Assembly: GCA_019614645.1 (NCBI GenBank)
Contig: JABWDB010000009.1
Span: 5,127,501-5,191,500 of the forward strand
DNA from: Stratiolaelaps scimitus
Lineage: Eukaryota > Arthropoda > Arachnida > Mesostigmata > Laelapidae
Direction of reading: 5' to 3'
Length of the DNA stretch: 64,000 bases
The notes beneath the pieces are model-generated. The model had not been told where the DNA came from, made no database searches, and saw nothing but the letters and a program-made list of their open reading frames with translations. A program made the translations under genes and the position numbers. Shown one piece after another: positions 11,239 through 22,700 of this stretch (its first letter is position 1; every line of letters begins with the position of its first letter).

Positions 11239-13398
11239 CTGGAAATGACGGAAATAGAGATACCAGATGATAGCATAAGCATAAACGTGTTGATACCGAA
11301 ATGAAAACAAATGCGGAAGCACTACTCGACGAAGTGGTCAAAATACGACTCTGGTAAAGCTAAACTAAGGTCAAACAGTCAGCGGATATGTTAACGTCAG
11401 CCAAACCAATAATAGGGGGCAGTGCTATGCCTCCTAATCTACCGCAGAATCGAAATAAAAATAGAGCTCGTTCAAACCGAAGGCTTACTACTGGCTATAA
11501 AAAATAATCTACACGTGATCTATCTACTTGGCATTTTCGTATACTCCGTACCTGTAATCGCTGATCGGAAGGCCTCGCTTTCTGGCAATTTCCATCACTT
11601 CTTTCGCAATAATCTCCTGACTGGTGCCCGTCACATCAATGTATTCGCACTCCGATGCGGCGTAATGGCACGAAATAGCCTTTCGGAAACCTTCAGATAT
11701 GAAGAGGGAGCGGCACGGACAGTGCGGCAACGGCAATTAATTTCTACGGTCAATTAATTTCTAGTTCTGAATTTATCAAAAATTAGCTGCTGAGAAGTAC
11801 TCGAGACAGAAACGACTTGAAACGTCGAGACAGAATTTGTATAATGTACATTGGGTAACATAAACAAATTCGGCCCCGGGGCCACTTAGCGACATGACAG
11901 AGAAATCGACGTGAAGCCGATCGTCTGGCTTACCGCCTGTCAAATATATTCTCCGATCACCCGTACACCTTGTCGTCCACTTGCAATTTAGCCAGGGTCA
12001 AAAGCAGACCAGAGGCTAACTTCCAGCTATGTTATCCGGGTGAATGATGATGATCAGATGAAAAAGCCAACGTAAAATAATTAAGTAAGTAGCAAATGCA
12101 AGAAGTGTGAAAATGTGTGTACTCGAATAGTGTAGGTGAGCGGAGATAAGCACGCACTCATCGGCTGTATAGAAAAATGTTCCCACCTTTCGTTCGGTTG
12201 GCGCCAGATCCGTGAATGAGAAGAGGATGAAACAGGACCGTGTCACCCGCATCCATCTCGAAATGTACGCGTTTCCCGATCACCTGCATACGACAAAGAA
12301 AGCGTGGTGGGAATGTTTTTGTGCCGTGCGACCTCAACATTGAATTTGAAAATTAGGAAACTATACTGGTTCAAAAGATTCCGCGCAAGGTCGAAAGTAC
12401 GGAAATCGATTGTGCAGACACGTCCCTTAAGTGTTGCGAGGTTCGTAACTGTCTGGGAGGTTTTTAAAGGTTTATTCAGCCTATGACTTATGCTCAGTCT
12501 CGTCTCCCTTAGTAGACTTCCTTGGATGTTCAGACCCTCGGCAGTACCACAAGGTTCGGCCAAGAGGGGACTCACATTCTGGGCGGTTAGCCCTACATGA
12601 TCCATTATCTAAAGCAACTAAACAAGCCTGTGAATATGTTTGTTGTTGCAATTTCGTTCGGGTATCGCATAATGCTTGATTTCCTATTGGGCTCACCTCA
12701 TCATAATTTTTGATTCCGTGGTAAGCCTTGTTAACGCCACCTTCCCATTCCGGGTACGCGTGCTCGAACAGCGGACCCTTGTGCGAGCCTGGGATGCCGA
12801 CTAAACAACCGTTCTCCCTTGTTACGCGTTCAATTGCCGTCCACGCACAAACGACGCGATCCGCTGGACGGAACGGAAAATAGTGCAGGTCCTGATGCAG
12901 GGGATGGCGAGACGTCAGCGCTCCGATATCAGGTGGCTTGTTAATCAGCATCGTATGTACGGCCATCTGGTTCTTGCCAACGAAAGCCTCAGCCATATCT
13001 AGCACCCGAGGATAGATACAGTACTCCCACAGTTGCTCGTCACAGAAGAGGTCCTGTAACTTGTTGACGACATATTTGTCCGGGTTTTGGACATCTTTAA
13101 AGGTGACGTCGCGCATCACGGTGAGACCGGGGACCTTCACCTTGCCACTGGCAATTTCCTCGAAGCGTTTTGCAAACCTCTCCAGATCTTTAGGATCGAA
13201 CATGCCCTTGATGATCATGTAGCCATTATCTTCGTAGAATTGCCGCTGATCCGTCGACAGCTTGGGGTGGTCAAGCGTAAACTTAAACTGTGACGCATAT
13301 CTTTGCTGGTTGACTTGGAACTGCTTTGCCGCACTGGCCGCAGCTGCCATGGGGGTAGCCCCCATTGGAGCTACCCGGGAGAGTGTTCGGAGTAACAT
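11184..13398 (-). CDS. PHYH: Phytanoyl-CoA 2-hydroxylase (PHYH/PAHX), four coding exons
   Basis: The gene encodes an Fe(II)/2-oxoglutarate-dependent dioxygenase that 2-hydroxylates phytanoyl-CoA, the first step of alpha-oxidation of 3-methyl-branched fatty acids. Coding exons on the minus strand are 13398-12697, 12283-12187, 11690-11552 and 11238-11184. Together they give 993 nt, or 330 residues, close to the 338 of human PHYH. All three introns are GT-AG (phases 0, 1 and 2) and join without breaking the frame. Visible landmarks: the GLTVMRDV segment (91-98), MLINKPPD (150-157), the iron-binding HxD in [10 protein letters not shown] (H168, D170), [12 protein letters not shown] (197-208), LLIHGSG with the distal iron ligand H258, and GFRKAISCH with the 2-oxoglutarate arginine R269. 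The C-terminus [15 protein letters not shown] parallels the vertebrate end. The start was chosen because the ATG has A at -3 and the protein aligns from residue 38 onward. Family identity is very secure; exon 4 rests on splice signals plus homology of 18 residues. Confidence 0.95.
11552..11690 (-). CDS. PHYH: PHYH coding exon 3 (residues 267-312)
   Basis: The exon is 139 nt, from an AAG acceptor to a GTACGG donor. It encodes [20 protein letters not shown] then [20 protein letters not shown] and the following residues. R269 is the expected 2-oxoglutarate-carboxylate-binding arginine. It ends two bases into an arginine codon (AG). Confidence 0.93.
12187..12283 (-). CDS. PHYH: PHYH coding exon 2 (residues 235-266 plus one base)
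   Basis: The exon is 97 nt, bounded by a TATGCAG acceptor and a GTGGGA donor. It encodes [16 protein letters not shown] then [16 protein letters not shown], with the distal iron-binding histidine H258 in LLIHGSG. It ends one base into the glycine codon completed by the next exon, as required for GFRKAISCH. Confidence 0.95.
12697..13398 (-). CDS. PHYH: PHYH coding exon 1 (residues 1-234)
   Basis: This exon runs from the ATG to the codons for NYDE and is followed by the donor GTGAGC, phase 0. It carries most of the double-stranded beta-helix fold, including the HxD iron motif (H168/D170). The open frame continues upstream of the ATG to 13497 only through non-ATG codons. A possible acceptor (CAG at 13413-13411, preceded by a pyrimidine-rich stretch) lies 12 nt before the ATG, so a non-coding 5' exon probably exists further upstream. 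Confidence 0.95.
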
Positions 13399-14210
13399 GT
13401 TTGTACAGATCTGGACGCATCGGAAATAACAGAATAAGCATGTTAAGCGTACATTCGTTGACCAAAATATAATATAATACAACAAATAGAACAGCAAGTA
13501 TAGCTAGCTACATAGCAATGAAAGTATTCCATATGTAATATAGTGATGACCTGACGACCCTGGCGATGCCATATAAGAGCATACAACAGGTCAATGGCAG
13601 AATTCCTGCGAATTTTACACACAATCGAATGCATATATTTTAACAATAAGATATTTAAAAATAGGTCATATTTGTTAGGCGACACATTTATTGGATTGAA
13701 TTTAGGAATTTGGGAACTGAATTTAGACGTCCTTGGACGCCTACTAGTTCGTGGCTTATCATGCTATTGAATCCCTATCGATGTCAAAGATCCAGATTTT
13801 TCTCAGATTCGAGCTCAACGAAAGTCAACAATAAAAGCACAATCAAACACTACTAACAATGTCGTGCTTATTATTATTTCAACTTATCGATCTAATGAAT
13901 ATTACATGAGCATTATGAGTCATATAATGAGTGATGCCAAAGATTCTGTTGCAACAGAAATAAATGGTAAGCTAATTGAGGCAAGGTCACCAGTTGGATC
14001 GTCCCTGTATTTGGACTTATTCCCATGATTTTTTGGTTCTGATTTCGATTTGTTTTGAATTGAGTCATAAGCTGTGGTGTCGTCTATCTCGCTCGTCTCT
14101 CACTGTGCTAGTTAAACTTAAACAATGATAGTGTATTGTAGGTGACTTAACCAACCCGCGACCGTTCCTACCTTCGAGATGTAAACAATGAGTCGAGGAC
14201 AACGCTTAAT

Positions 14211-14255
14211 AAATTTATTAACGGAACAGAGAGTTTTGCCCAATGCTTAAGGCTC
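14211..14255 (-). repeat. 39-bp AATAAA-terminated motif, copy 2
   Basis: On the minus strand it reads CCTTAAGCATTGGGCAAAAC, then a diverged middle, then GTTCCGTTAATAAA. It is the most diverged copy but keeps both ends. Confidence 0.5.
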
Positions 14256-14454
14256 TCTCTATGTTACCACATCGCAGGACTTAATAATTTTCATCGACAA
14301 CGAACACAGAAGCTCAGATATGGAGGGGGGGGGTATGATCATACCATTTTGTTATTTTGTGGTTATTATATCTCAACCTGCTGTAGTTTGTACTCTGTGG
14401 ATTTAGATCGCTATGGATATTGAATAAGTCCAGCTTTATTGTCTCAATCTAGCG

Positions 14455-14455
<1 letters not shown>

Positions 14456-14495
<40 letters not shown>

Positions 14496-14503
14496 CATTA
14501 TTA
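14456..14503. repeat. (TTA)n microsatellite
   Basis: About 16 trinucleotide units with one TCA interruption, inside an AT-rich stretch. Confidence 0.95.
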
Positions 14504-16279
14504 GAGTTGGGCATATTATATCGAATTTCAATTGTGCTTCAGCATGATACACCGGTGCCCCTACTCAAAATGTACACGTTATACACATTTATCATATTAT
14601 GAGTCTGTGCAAATGAGCATCGTCTGCACTGAGGCTATTGACCGCCGTTCTTCGCATCTGCTGTTTATGTTTACTTCTAGACAAATGTCTCTGAGATCAG
14701 TGTCAGAGCGATTCAGTACCGTGTGTATCGAAAATGAAACAATGCTGTGCAATGAAAATCGATGCGCAGTTCCTAACCGAACATGTCCAACTTTCGATTA
14801 CCGGCCAGAGAGCCCATATCAACTTGGCCTATCAATTACGAATCTATCAGTGAGAAAATATGCCCAGCACAAATATTCCAGGGTACATTTAGCACAGGCA
14901 ATAAATGAACACCAAACACATCCACATTTGCTCGATATCATCGCACGACCTTACGCTGTCACTGTGAGATATCCAACGTAAACACTGAACACAAACCGAC
15001 CCCGTTCACTCACTGCTGCGAGCTGATATCACTGATGAGTATTCCCAATGAAATATTTATTCACCCACTCGATCCTCTGGCACACTCTCCTCACCGCATC
15101 CTCCCCTGCTTGTACTGTAAAGCTAATCGCGAAACTGTGTTCAACTCCTCAATTAAATAACATCTACAGCGCGCGTTTCGTATAAATTTGTTGCTATGGT
15201 CTTGTCGAGATCCACCCTCGTCATTTGGTCACCCCAGCAGGACGATGCCACTCGGCGGGCCGCACTCGTTGCCCTGCTTAAGCGTTTGGTTAATAGCGAT
15301 TTTCACAATGCCATGCCCCCCTACTCTGGGATCACTCTGCCGTCAGTAATTCCGCCACGAGATTTTTGACGACACAAACGACAGGTGCGCTAGCAATCGT
15401 AGGCGTAGCTGGCTACTGATCATACCAGTGCCGGCTGATTCAACTGGAGATTTCACCGCTGCAGCTCCTCGAGTCACCACCGGTGTTCGCTCCCCTTCTC
15501 TATCCGGGTGTTGTTATCGTTGCTCGGTAGCGAGCGGCGGCGGCGGCGTCAATGTTGTTGTTATTCTCAAGCGGGCCACAGCTGCTGCATCAACAGGCGA
15601 CAAGCAGCTCTCTGCGAGTGGAAAGGGCTGCCCGCCGTTCGGGCAATGAATCGCACGTCAACAGAGAGAATGCGAGAGAGACAGAGAGAGATGCGGCTTC
15701 TGGCCAGGAAGAATGAATTTTCGATGTGCTTTTACGCCATCGATGAGTGACACCACCGGCTTGTCCAAGCCCCCGCCATGGCCTGTGGTTATCGTCGAAC
15801 GTCGATGGGCCCCGTATTTATTATTTGTTTGGCTGGAATTAGTCGCGCAAGGGTGGCGTGATTTGAAAGCGAACTAAACCCCCATGATTGGGAGAGACAG
15901 AGAGAGAGAGAGACAGCGAGCAGTGGCTCAGGAAACGGCCAGCCGAATGAAATGACACCATCCTGTCAACGGCAGAAACACAGAATAAAGATACTCCAGA
16001 GAGAGAGAGAGAGGGGGGCGCAGCCACCAACGGTAGAAGCCAATGCATACTAGCAGACAGTAGCTGGGTCTCGAACTCAGGATTTGTGATATACAGTACA
16101 ATACACCGATTTTTTTTTTCTACTTTGTTAACGGAAATGCAGCTTTCTTTTCTCTTTACAACGTTTCAGGTGTCGCTATGTCACGTTCAAAATATATTCA
16201 CTATGATATTATACGCGTATTAGGTCGTATGTTTATATTGACTATTATTGCATAACGAAGATAAACCGACGCTGTTGTC

Positions 16280-16318
16280 AACTTAAGCGTTCGTACAATT
16301 GCAGTTCCGTAAATGAAC
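16280..16318 (+). repeat. 39-bp AATAAA-terminated motif, copy 3
   Basis: AACTTAAGCGTTCGTACAAT then TGCAGTTCCGTAAATGAAC: 33 of 39 positions match 50971-51009. The terminal hexamer is mutated to AATGAA. It faces copy 2 in inverted orientation across 2.1 kb. Confidence 0.6.
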
Positions 16319-17217
16319 AAATATATGATTCATTGATGATTGATTCATGGAATATATTAACAAAAACTGTAGTTTATTTTTTGTTTGCAGGTTGAGAGAC
16401 AACTGAATGTGGCTGAGGGCGGTCATTGAGACTATCTATCGTTGGAAGCAAGACTCTTTTTCCTTCATTATTTGCATTATTGGAAATTCGATTTTCCTCT
16501 GTTTTCTGTAATTACGTTTCCTTCGATTCGATGAGGGAGAGAAAGAGTGAGAGAGAGGTTTTTAGATTTCAATTATTTCTGAATGGAAATAACAATGTTA
16601 AGTGGGGTAAATCTTCTCGTTAGCAATTAACACCGTGGGCTCGTTTTCTCCTCTTATATTTTTCGTGATGCGAGACTCCTGAGCGGCACACGCATTTTAC
16701 ACCATCATTGTGACTAATCTTAACATCAAGTAATAATCATGACAATAATCACAGTGCTAACAATAATAGTAATTCTTCAATCAAAATATGTAATAACGTA
16801 TGTATTTGACTTGGATTAATTGACTAAATGCTTAAATCGATTCTAAATTAACTCGTCTTTTATGATGTCGACATTTGAAGACGGTCAGTTACCACCGGCA
16901 GAGTGGCCAATGTGAAATACCTATATTTAATTTTTAATTAATCCCATTGACAAAATTTCTGCATTTTACGACCTAACAAAAATAATGTTAATGTGTAATA
17001 TGAGTTATATGTATACGTTTTCAATGACCTTGAGTATAATTTGTTACATCTCGCTACGTCCGCAAGATATGATGCAAAGCATGGGTGGCTCTAGATTTAA
17101 TCTTCTCCTATTAAACGTGGCCGACTTTTGCCATGAGTACTGTTGATTTGTCAAAATTTTGCCAAAAGTTTGTGAGCAACAGCTTAGCGAAGTCGTTTGT
17201 TTCAGATGATGCGCAAA

Positions 17218-17293
17218 ATTCGTCCTGATACGAATCGGAAGTTAAGCATCTGTTATGCCGTTCAACGTCACAGCTGGGTGCCATCTAGTCGAT
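17218..17293 (+). pseudogene. 5S-rRNA-like relic
   Basis: TCGTCCTGATACGAATCGG followed by AAGTTAAGCATC resembles the internal part of 5S rRNA (TCGTCCGATCACCGAAGTTAAGCA), with a small insertion. A later CAGCTGGGTGCC resembles the C-box region. The AGTTAAGC core is the 5S A box. The outer stem halves are not recognisable, so it is at best a degraded 5S pseudogene or the head of a 5S-derived SINE. Confidence 0.35.
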
Positions 17294-20200
17294 TAAGTCA
17301 TCACTGCTTAAAAACACTTGTTACTATTATGACTATTATACATGTACTCGCACTAGTATAACACGCCACCGTTTCAGAAATTGTTGTTTTTGTAGACAGT
17401 AGATATTTCAAGGGTAGCAGCTCCATGCGTTCGCTGAATTCCTAGTACCTGAAGATAAAAAAAAATATATATATATATATTGTGTATATATTACACACCT
17501 GACCTTGTAGATACAGGACAGTTGTCACAACTTAGACATTGTATAGCGGTAAGGTGAAGGTAGATCATCCTGTCATGGGGTGTGGTCACCACGTAATGAT
17601 CGCGTTGAGTAGCATCTATGAACCTTTCCCTATTGAATATAATATATAGACACTCAGCGGGTGCAAGACAGCATTATCTCACCTGTGTCCCGCAGCGGAT
17701 ATCGAACCGGGACGCTTTCGTCCACGGTGAAAATCTTCCCTTATTATTGTGTTGGCTCACGCACGAATTGAGCTGCTTGCTTGCTAGAGCTATTCCACTG
17801 CGGACTCTACGTCGATTGCGCAACAGCGCTCGCTGTACACAACCAATTTCACAACTCTGTTGAACGGACGCGAAGTTGGAATTCGATCCACTCAGACTAC
17901 CCTTACTCGTCTATTCACTCTGTTAGCGTTTCGGAACATGAATGAAGTGAGCCTCTGAATTGAATTCGGTTTGTCATGAAATGGGGCGTTCAGAGTTTCA
18001 GAGAGTGAGCCCGCCCCAGTACGCGGGGGCGGTTCAAGTATAACCGCTTGTGGTCCTGCTCGCCATGTAACTTGTGGAACAGATAGCTCATATAGACAGT
18101 CCATGAGAGGATTACCCGAGTTCTTCTTTCCGGGCACAGTCCCAACTGAATCCAGCAACCGATCTTACGTACCACCCGCACCATCAGCCAGTGTGAGGTA
18201 AACCTGTAGTTGTATGCTAAACTGCGATATGCTGCAGTTTTAATCACCCTCCCCCCCCACCCTTGCTTTCAGGTACCCGGCATCTCTGATTTCACGGAAA
18301 AGGACGTGTAAAGTCACATAAACGATATCGAGCACGCCATACGTCCGTGTCCACTCTCTACATAGAATGTTCTACAATGCTCTACATCGAATGTTATTTA
18401 ACCAGTCCGTATTTTAGTATTCCTATTTCGAATGAACATATCTGTCTAAAGCTTCACCCTACGAAATGTTCATCACCATCATATGATACTCGTGTCGACA
18501 GGTTCACCACGTTCGTCGTATCGGGTTTCGTCCGCCAGCGCCGTCTTCCTTCTTGTGAATATAATACACAGCATTTCTTATGCGCATCATAAACGCGGAC
18601 GAGATTGTTCACCACCGTCATTTGTCGAGAGGGAGCGGCCGTCCGTATCTCGCCCAGCCGACAGCGACTCTCTCCGTTGCCAATATGTAGACAGGCTTTC
18701 TCACGGGTGCGTGAGACTTGAGATAGCAGCACTGTACTGCACCGCCTGGGCGGAGTGAGAAGCATGGCGGAGGCGGCGGCGATGACACCCGAGGAAATAT
18801 TACTCACATCGAGCGCATATCAAAATCAGCCTCAAGAAGAGAGGCGGCGGGGGCGGCCTTGCACGTCGCGGACACGGGAGTTGCCGTCGTAGTTTGGCGG
18901 GGAGCAATTTCAACAGAAGCTGATGCTACCACCGCCACTGCTGCTGCTGGTGCTGCTGCTTTCTTTGATTGAGATTTATCACGTCGTCGCTCGATCGCCA
19001 AATTGACATTCAGGTAAGTGGAATTGGTGGAGAAAAACTTCCGGCCGGGAGACTACGACGTGAGCGAGACCCTTGAAGTCGATTCTATAGGGGGTTCGCA
19101 TCATCCTGAGATGACATACCGTCCGCTTTAAGACGAATATATCATTTTGGATATACAAACATAATCATTTCGAGTTGTATTTCAAGGAGAGCCTGAGCCT
19201 GGCTTTATTCTGAGGCTTCATTCTGCCACTAAGTTCATACTTGATAATAGTGCTGCATCCGTCTCACTAACCCCGCAAGTTTGAAAGAACAGTTTACTGA
19301 TAATTTAATTCTATCGATCGCGTGTTGTAGTACAGTACCAAGCGAGACAGTGCCACAAGCGAATGATAATCCTTCTGTTTGGTTCTTCGTCGCTTCTCAT
19401 TGCTGTTCCCGTCGCCCCTTTGGCTAATTGCCACCAGAAATATCGCTCCGAAAATGGGTGCCGTTCAGCTCGCCTCATGCCAGTTTACGAGGTTGTCAAC
19501 AGCGGTGTGGATAACCATACAACGAGTCACAACAAGCATATTATGCCCAAAAGCGTTCTCAAATATTTATAGATATGACAGGCAGCTCGCGACGCCGGCA
19601 GTGCCAGCAGCAGCAGCAGCAGTGACCCACATACACAACACACGATGGAAGAGCTTCATGTGTTGGCTACATTCACGCACATCTACCGTGGGATGCCTCG
19701 ATCGCGCACATATAATAAGCGGGGTTCCGCGCCCGTTTATATAACGCAAGCACAACGTGCCTACTACGCCAGTCCACTGTCTACTGCTGGAATTGTACAG
19801 CACACCCACAACAGCAATAACAACGGCAACAACCGCTCACAACCGACCACGGCAGCTGCGACCGCTTCTAACGGCTTCGTTACCTTGCAACGAACGTATT
19901 TCACCGATTCCACGGCGAGCGCCCACACGTTACCGGAGGGCCACTAGAGCAGGTACCTGTGGAATTTCACCACAGACTGTAAACAGATAATATTGTGGAT
20001 TGCCGCTTTGCCCCCAACCCGCGCGGCTCTCATCGGTACACTTCCTCCTGTGCTGTGTTGGGCCGAGCGTGCGCTGTACCCCATCCAGAGACTCCCGTCG
20101 CCGGACGAAGAATTGCGCCTGCAGGCCGCCCCCACGCGTAAGGCGGTTGCTTACCCAGACCCTAGTGCTCTTCCCGTACATATTGCTCGATGCCTCTCAA

Positions 20201-20721
20201 TGGGCATTTTGGCGACGGAGAGCGAGTTCGAAATGGGTAGCGAGGAGCGAGGATGGAAAAGAAGGAGGGCCAATTTGGAGTAAACGGCGACTCCTTCTTG
20301 CACGCTACAAACGTCTCTCACCCCCTTATCCCTTCCCGTCCGGCCCCGCTCCAGCCACGGGGGGGGGCGGGGGTAAGCCTGTCTTCAAGCCCTCATATTA
20401 TCCATAACAAGAGAAAGGGACGCGAGGCTCGGGACGCACTTCGTCGTCGCTATTGCTGTATTCCTCCATCGCTACATCGGCTCCCATCGCTTTCGGCCGT
20501 TCGCTGGCTCGCTCGCTCGCTCTATCCCTCTATCTAACTCGCTTCGTCCCACCACAAAATCCACTTCGCGTGCGCGGAACGATTCTTTGCGCTACTCTGC
20601 AGCACAGCCGTGCCATTCCTCTGTCTTCTTCTTCTTCTTCTTCGTTTTCTCGCACTGCTACTTCCGAGGTAGATTGAGGACTTCCGTCGGAGTTCGCTTT
20701 ACCACGGGGATTCGCCTTCTT

Positions 20722-20724
<3 letters not shown>

Positions 20725-20755
<31 letters not shown>
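20725..20755. repeat. (GA)n microsatellite
   Basis: An uninterrupted GA run of about 15 units. Confidence 0.95.
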
Positions 20756-20765
<10 letters not shown>

Positions 20766-22589
20766 GACGTACAAACGTTTATGGTACAGCAGGGTAGGAG
20801 TGCCCAGCCTCGATCCTGCTGCTGCTGCTGCTGCTTCTACTGCGGGAATGGTCTTCGCATATACCCTTGTATATACACCTACGGGGATATGTGCATACAC
20901 CCTCTGCAAGCTGGCTGGCTGGCTAGCTGATCGGCGCCCTTCACGTTTGGAAGCAGCCATAGATTTAAGTACGGTAGCACTTTTCATGCGTTTGCATAAT
21001 TGAACTTTATTTAAATTCAAAATTGAGACATTACGACGTTTTATTTCGTGTTTTATATTCTAGGCTTTTCCATCCAGCTAGGGTCTCATCTCCACTGTTC
21101 AACTCATCTCTTCAAGAATCTTGGTTGACGGGAGTGAGTGGATGACATTGGTCTGAGTGTTCGCGATTACGTCCAGGGCCGATCAAGTTCCTCATAATAT
21201 GTACTTATATATAATCCATACCTGCCAGAATGGTACAGATTCATTTTTGGGGGTATTGTCCATGCATGTCCAAAGTTGTTCCTGCATGCGTTTGCCGATG
21301 TGTTTGTCTCATTGATCTCTGAGTGTTCGTCTCGAGAATGGACTTCGCCCTTCAACATCCTGGGGCCTTCCGCATTCTGCACTGCAGTCACAACAAACCG
21401 ATAGAAGATACGCATTCGTATCGGTAGCAGCAGCCGCAGCGACATCAGTCCGGAAGGGGGTGGTCCGAATGGTGGAGAAGGCAGCTCGGGAAGGTACTGC
21501 GGTCCTGTTGTTGGGTGGGCGAGGCGCAGCCCGCTCTCAATCGCTACAACCGCTTACTGCCTTAACGCCATCCCGACCGATCCCTTGCACAACCGCCCGG
21601 CGCATGCAGAAGAAAGTGAGTGCACTTGCGTGCACCACCATTGAGTTCATCCACCCCGACCTGCCCTTCCATGCGATCCAGCAGCAGCGGCTGAAGCAGT
21701 ATCAGCCAAGAGCTGCGCAGAGGGGAGTTCTCCACGACCCGTTGACGGCGGGACCTTTTCCCACTCGCGGGTGGTAGTGGTGGCGGTGCTGCTGCTGCTG
21801 CTGCTGCTTGTGTTGGAGGTGTGAGGGCCGGCGAATGCAGCACGCAGCTGAGCATGGCAGCGTATGTAACATGCACTGCCGGCCTCCTGCACTACCCGGA
21901 GTGGTGTGTGCCGTCGAGAGAGGTACCACTGACACTGGCACGGTGTCTGTATGTGTGTCTCCATCTGTCCATCCGTGTGGCTGCGTGGGAGTGAAAGGCC
22001 ATAAGACATCAGTGAGAGGGGAAGGCATTGGGAGAGCTCTCCCGATGCGACCTCTTCGAGCAAGCGAGCCGAAGAAGTACCGCGGCCGCTGCTGACGAGT
22101 GAAGCCACGAGGCCAAGCGTTCCCAACCTCGTTGCTCGTCGCGAGAAAGCTCTCCAATGAGGCGTAAGCAGGACCCCGTGGACCCGAACACCCGCGCCAT
22201 CCCTTCAGAACCCACGGCGTTCAATGTCGGCTTGGCGAGCCTTGTCCTGGCCTAGCCTGTTCTGCCGGCATGCCATTCCACCTTCGCTTCAGCGGAACCG
22301 AGGAGAGGACGACAACGACGAAGACGCTATGGACTGACTGACAGTCATCTCTGCGCTGCCTCGGCCACTGCTGCCGCCGCCGCCGCTGTTGGGGGTGGTC
22401 GTGAAGCCTCGGCCTTTTTCCTTCGCCGTCCCCTTGCTCACTACTCGTTGCCCCGACGCACTCCCATCTTGCTCACTATGCCTCTGCCAGTCACCCGCTC
22501 ATGGCCAGACAGTGTGCCACATCGACTACCACTGGTACAACCGCTGGCGCTCACTCTGTGCTCGCTCATTCGTTTGCCGTCACTGATGC

Positions 22590-22619
22590 GGCTGCTGCTG
22601 CTGCTGCTGCTGCTGCTGC
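22590..22619. repeat. (CTG)n trinucleotide repeat
   Basis: Ten CTG/GCT units. Shorter runs of the same type occur at 20816-20835, 21787-21808 and, as CAG, 53058-53077. None sits in a frame with convincing protein character, so polyglutamine or polyalanine coding is not supported. Confidence 0.9.
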
Positions 22620-22700
22620 CTCTAGTTTCTTTTTCTATGCAAGTGCAAGCACAAGTGCAAACAGAGAGACGTACAGACACTGAGTGAACAAACCCTTTAG

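Larger units (their letters stand above)
13411..15170. other. AT-rich region upstream of PHYH
   Basis: It must contain the PHYH promoter or a 5' non-coding exon, but neither can be pinned down. It also holds motif copy 2, a (TTA)n tract, and an open frame with an ATG at 14544 (to 14981, 145 residues) whose product, rich in His, Tyr, Arg and Cys, I do not recognise. Confidence 0.45.
15171..19300. other. Mostly AT-rich intergenic region, no gene recognised
   Basis: A GC-richer part (15170-16050) contains two imperfect (GA)n runs. The rest is AT-rich with motif copy 3 (16280-16318), the 5S-like relic (17218-17293) and (TA)n near 17465. A good-looking acceptor (TTTTTTGTTTGCAG) ends at 16390 on the plus strand and is followed by a 12-codon open end, but no donor exon could be paired. 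Confidence 0.45.
19301..22700. other. GC-rich low-complexity block, no gene recognised
   Basis: Contains (CTG)n at 20816, 21787 and 22590, (GA)n at 20725, and GGCT tandem copies near 20910. Open frames on both strands are alanine/serine/arginine-rich translations of simple repeats. Confidence 0.5.

Noticed and set aside
12304..12486. Short plus-strand frame within PHYH intron 1
   Set aside because: Intronic AT-rich sequence on the opposite strand with no start context or domain.
13399..13497. N-terminal extension of the PHYH exon upstream of the chosen ATG
   Set aside because: It is open only by way of non-ATG codons. The stretch is hydrophobic/AT-rich like an intron end, and an acceptor-like CAG lies just before the ATG.
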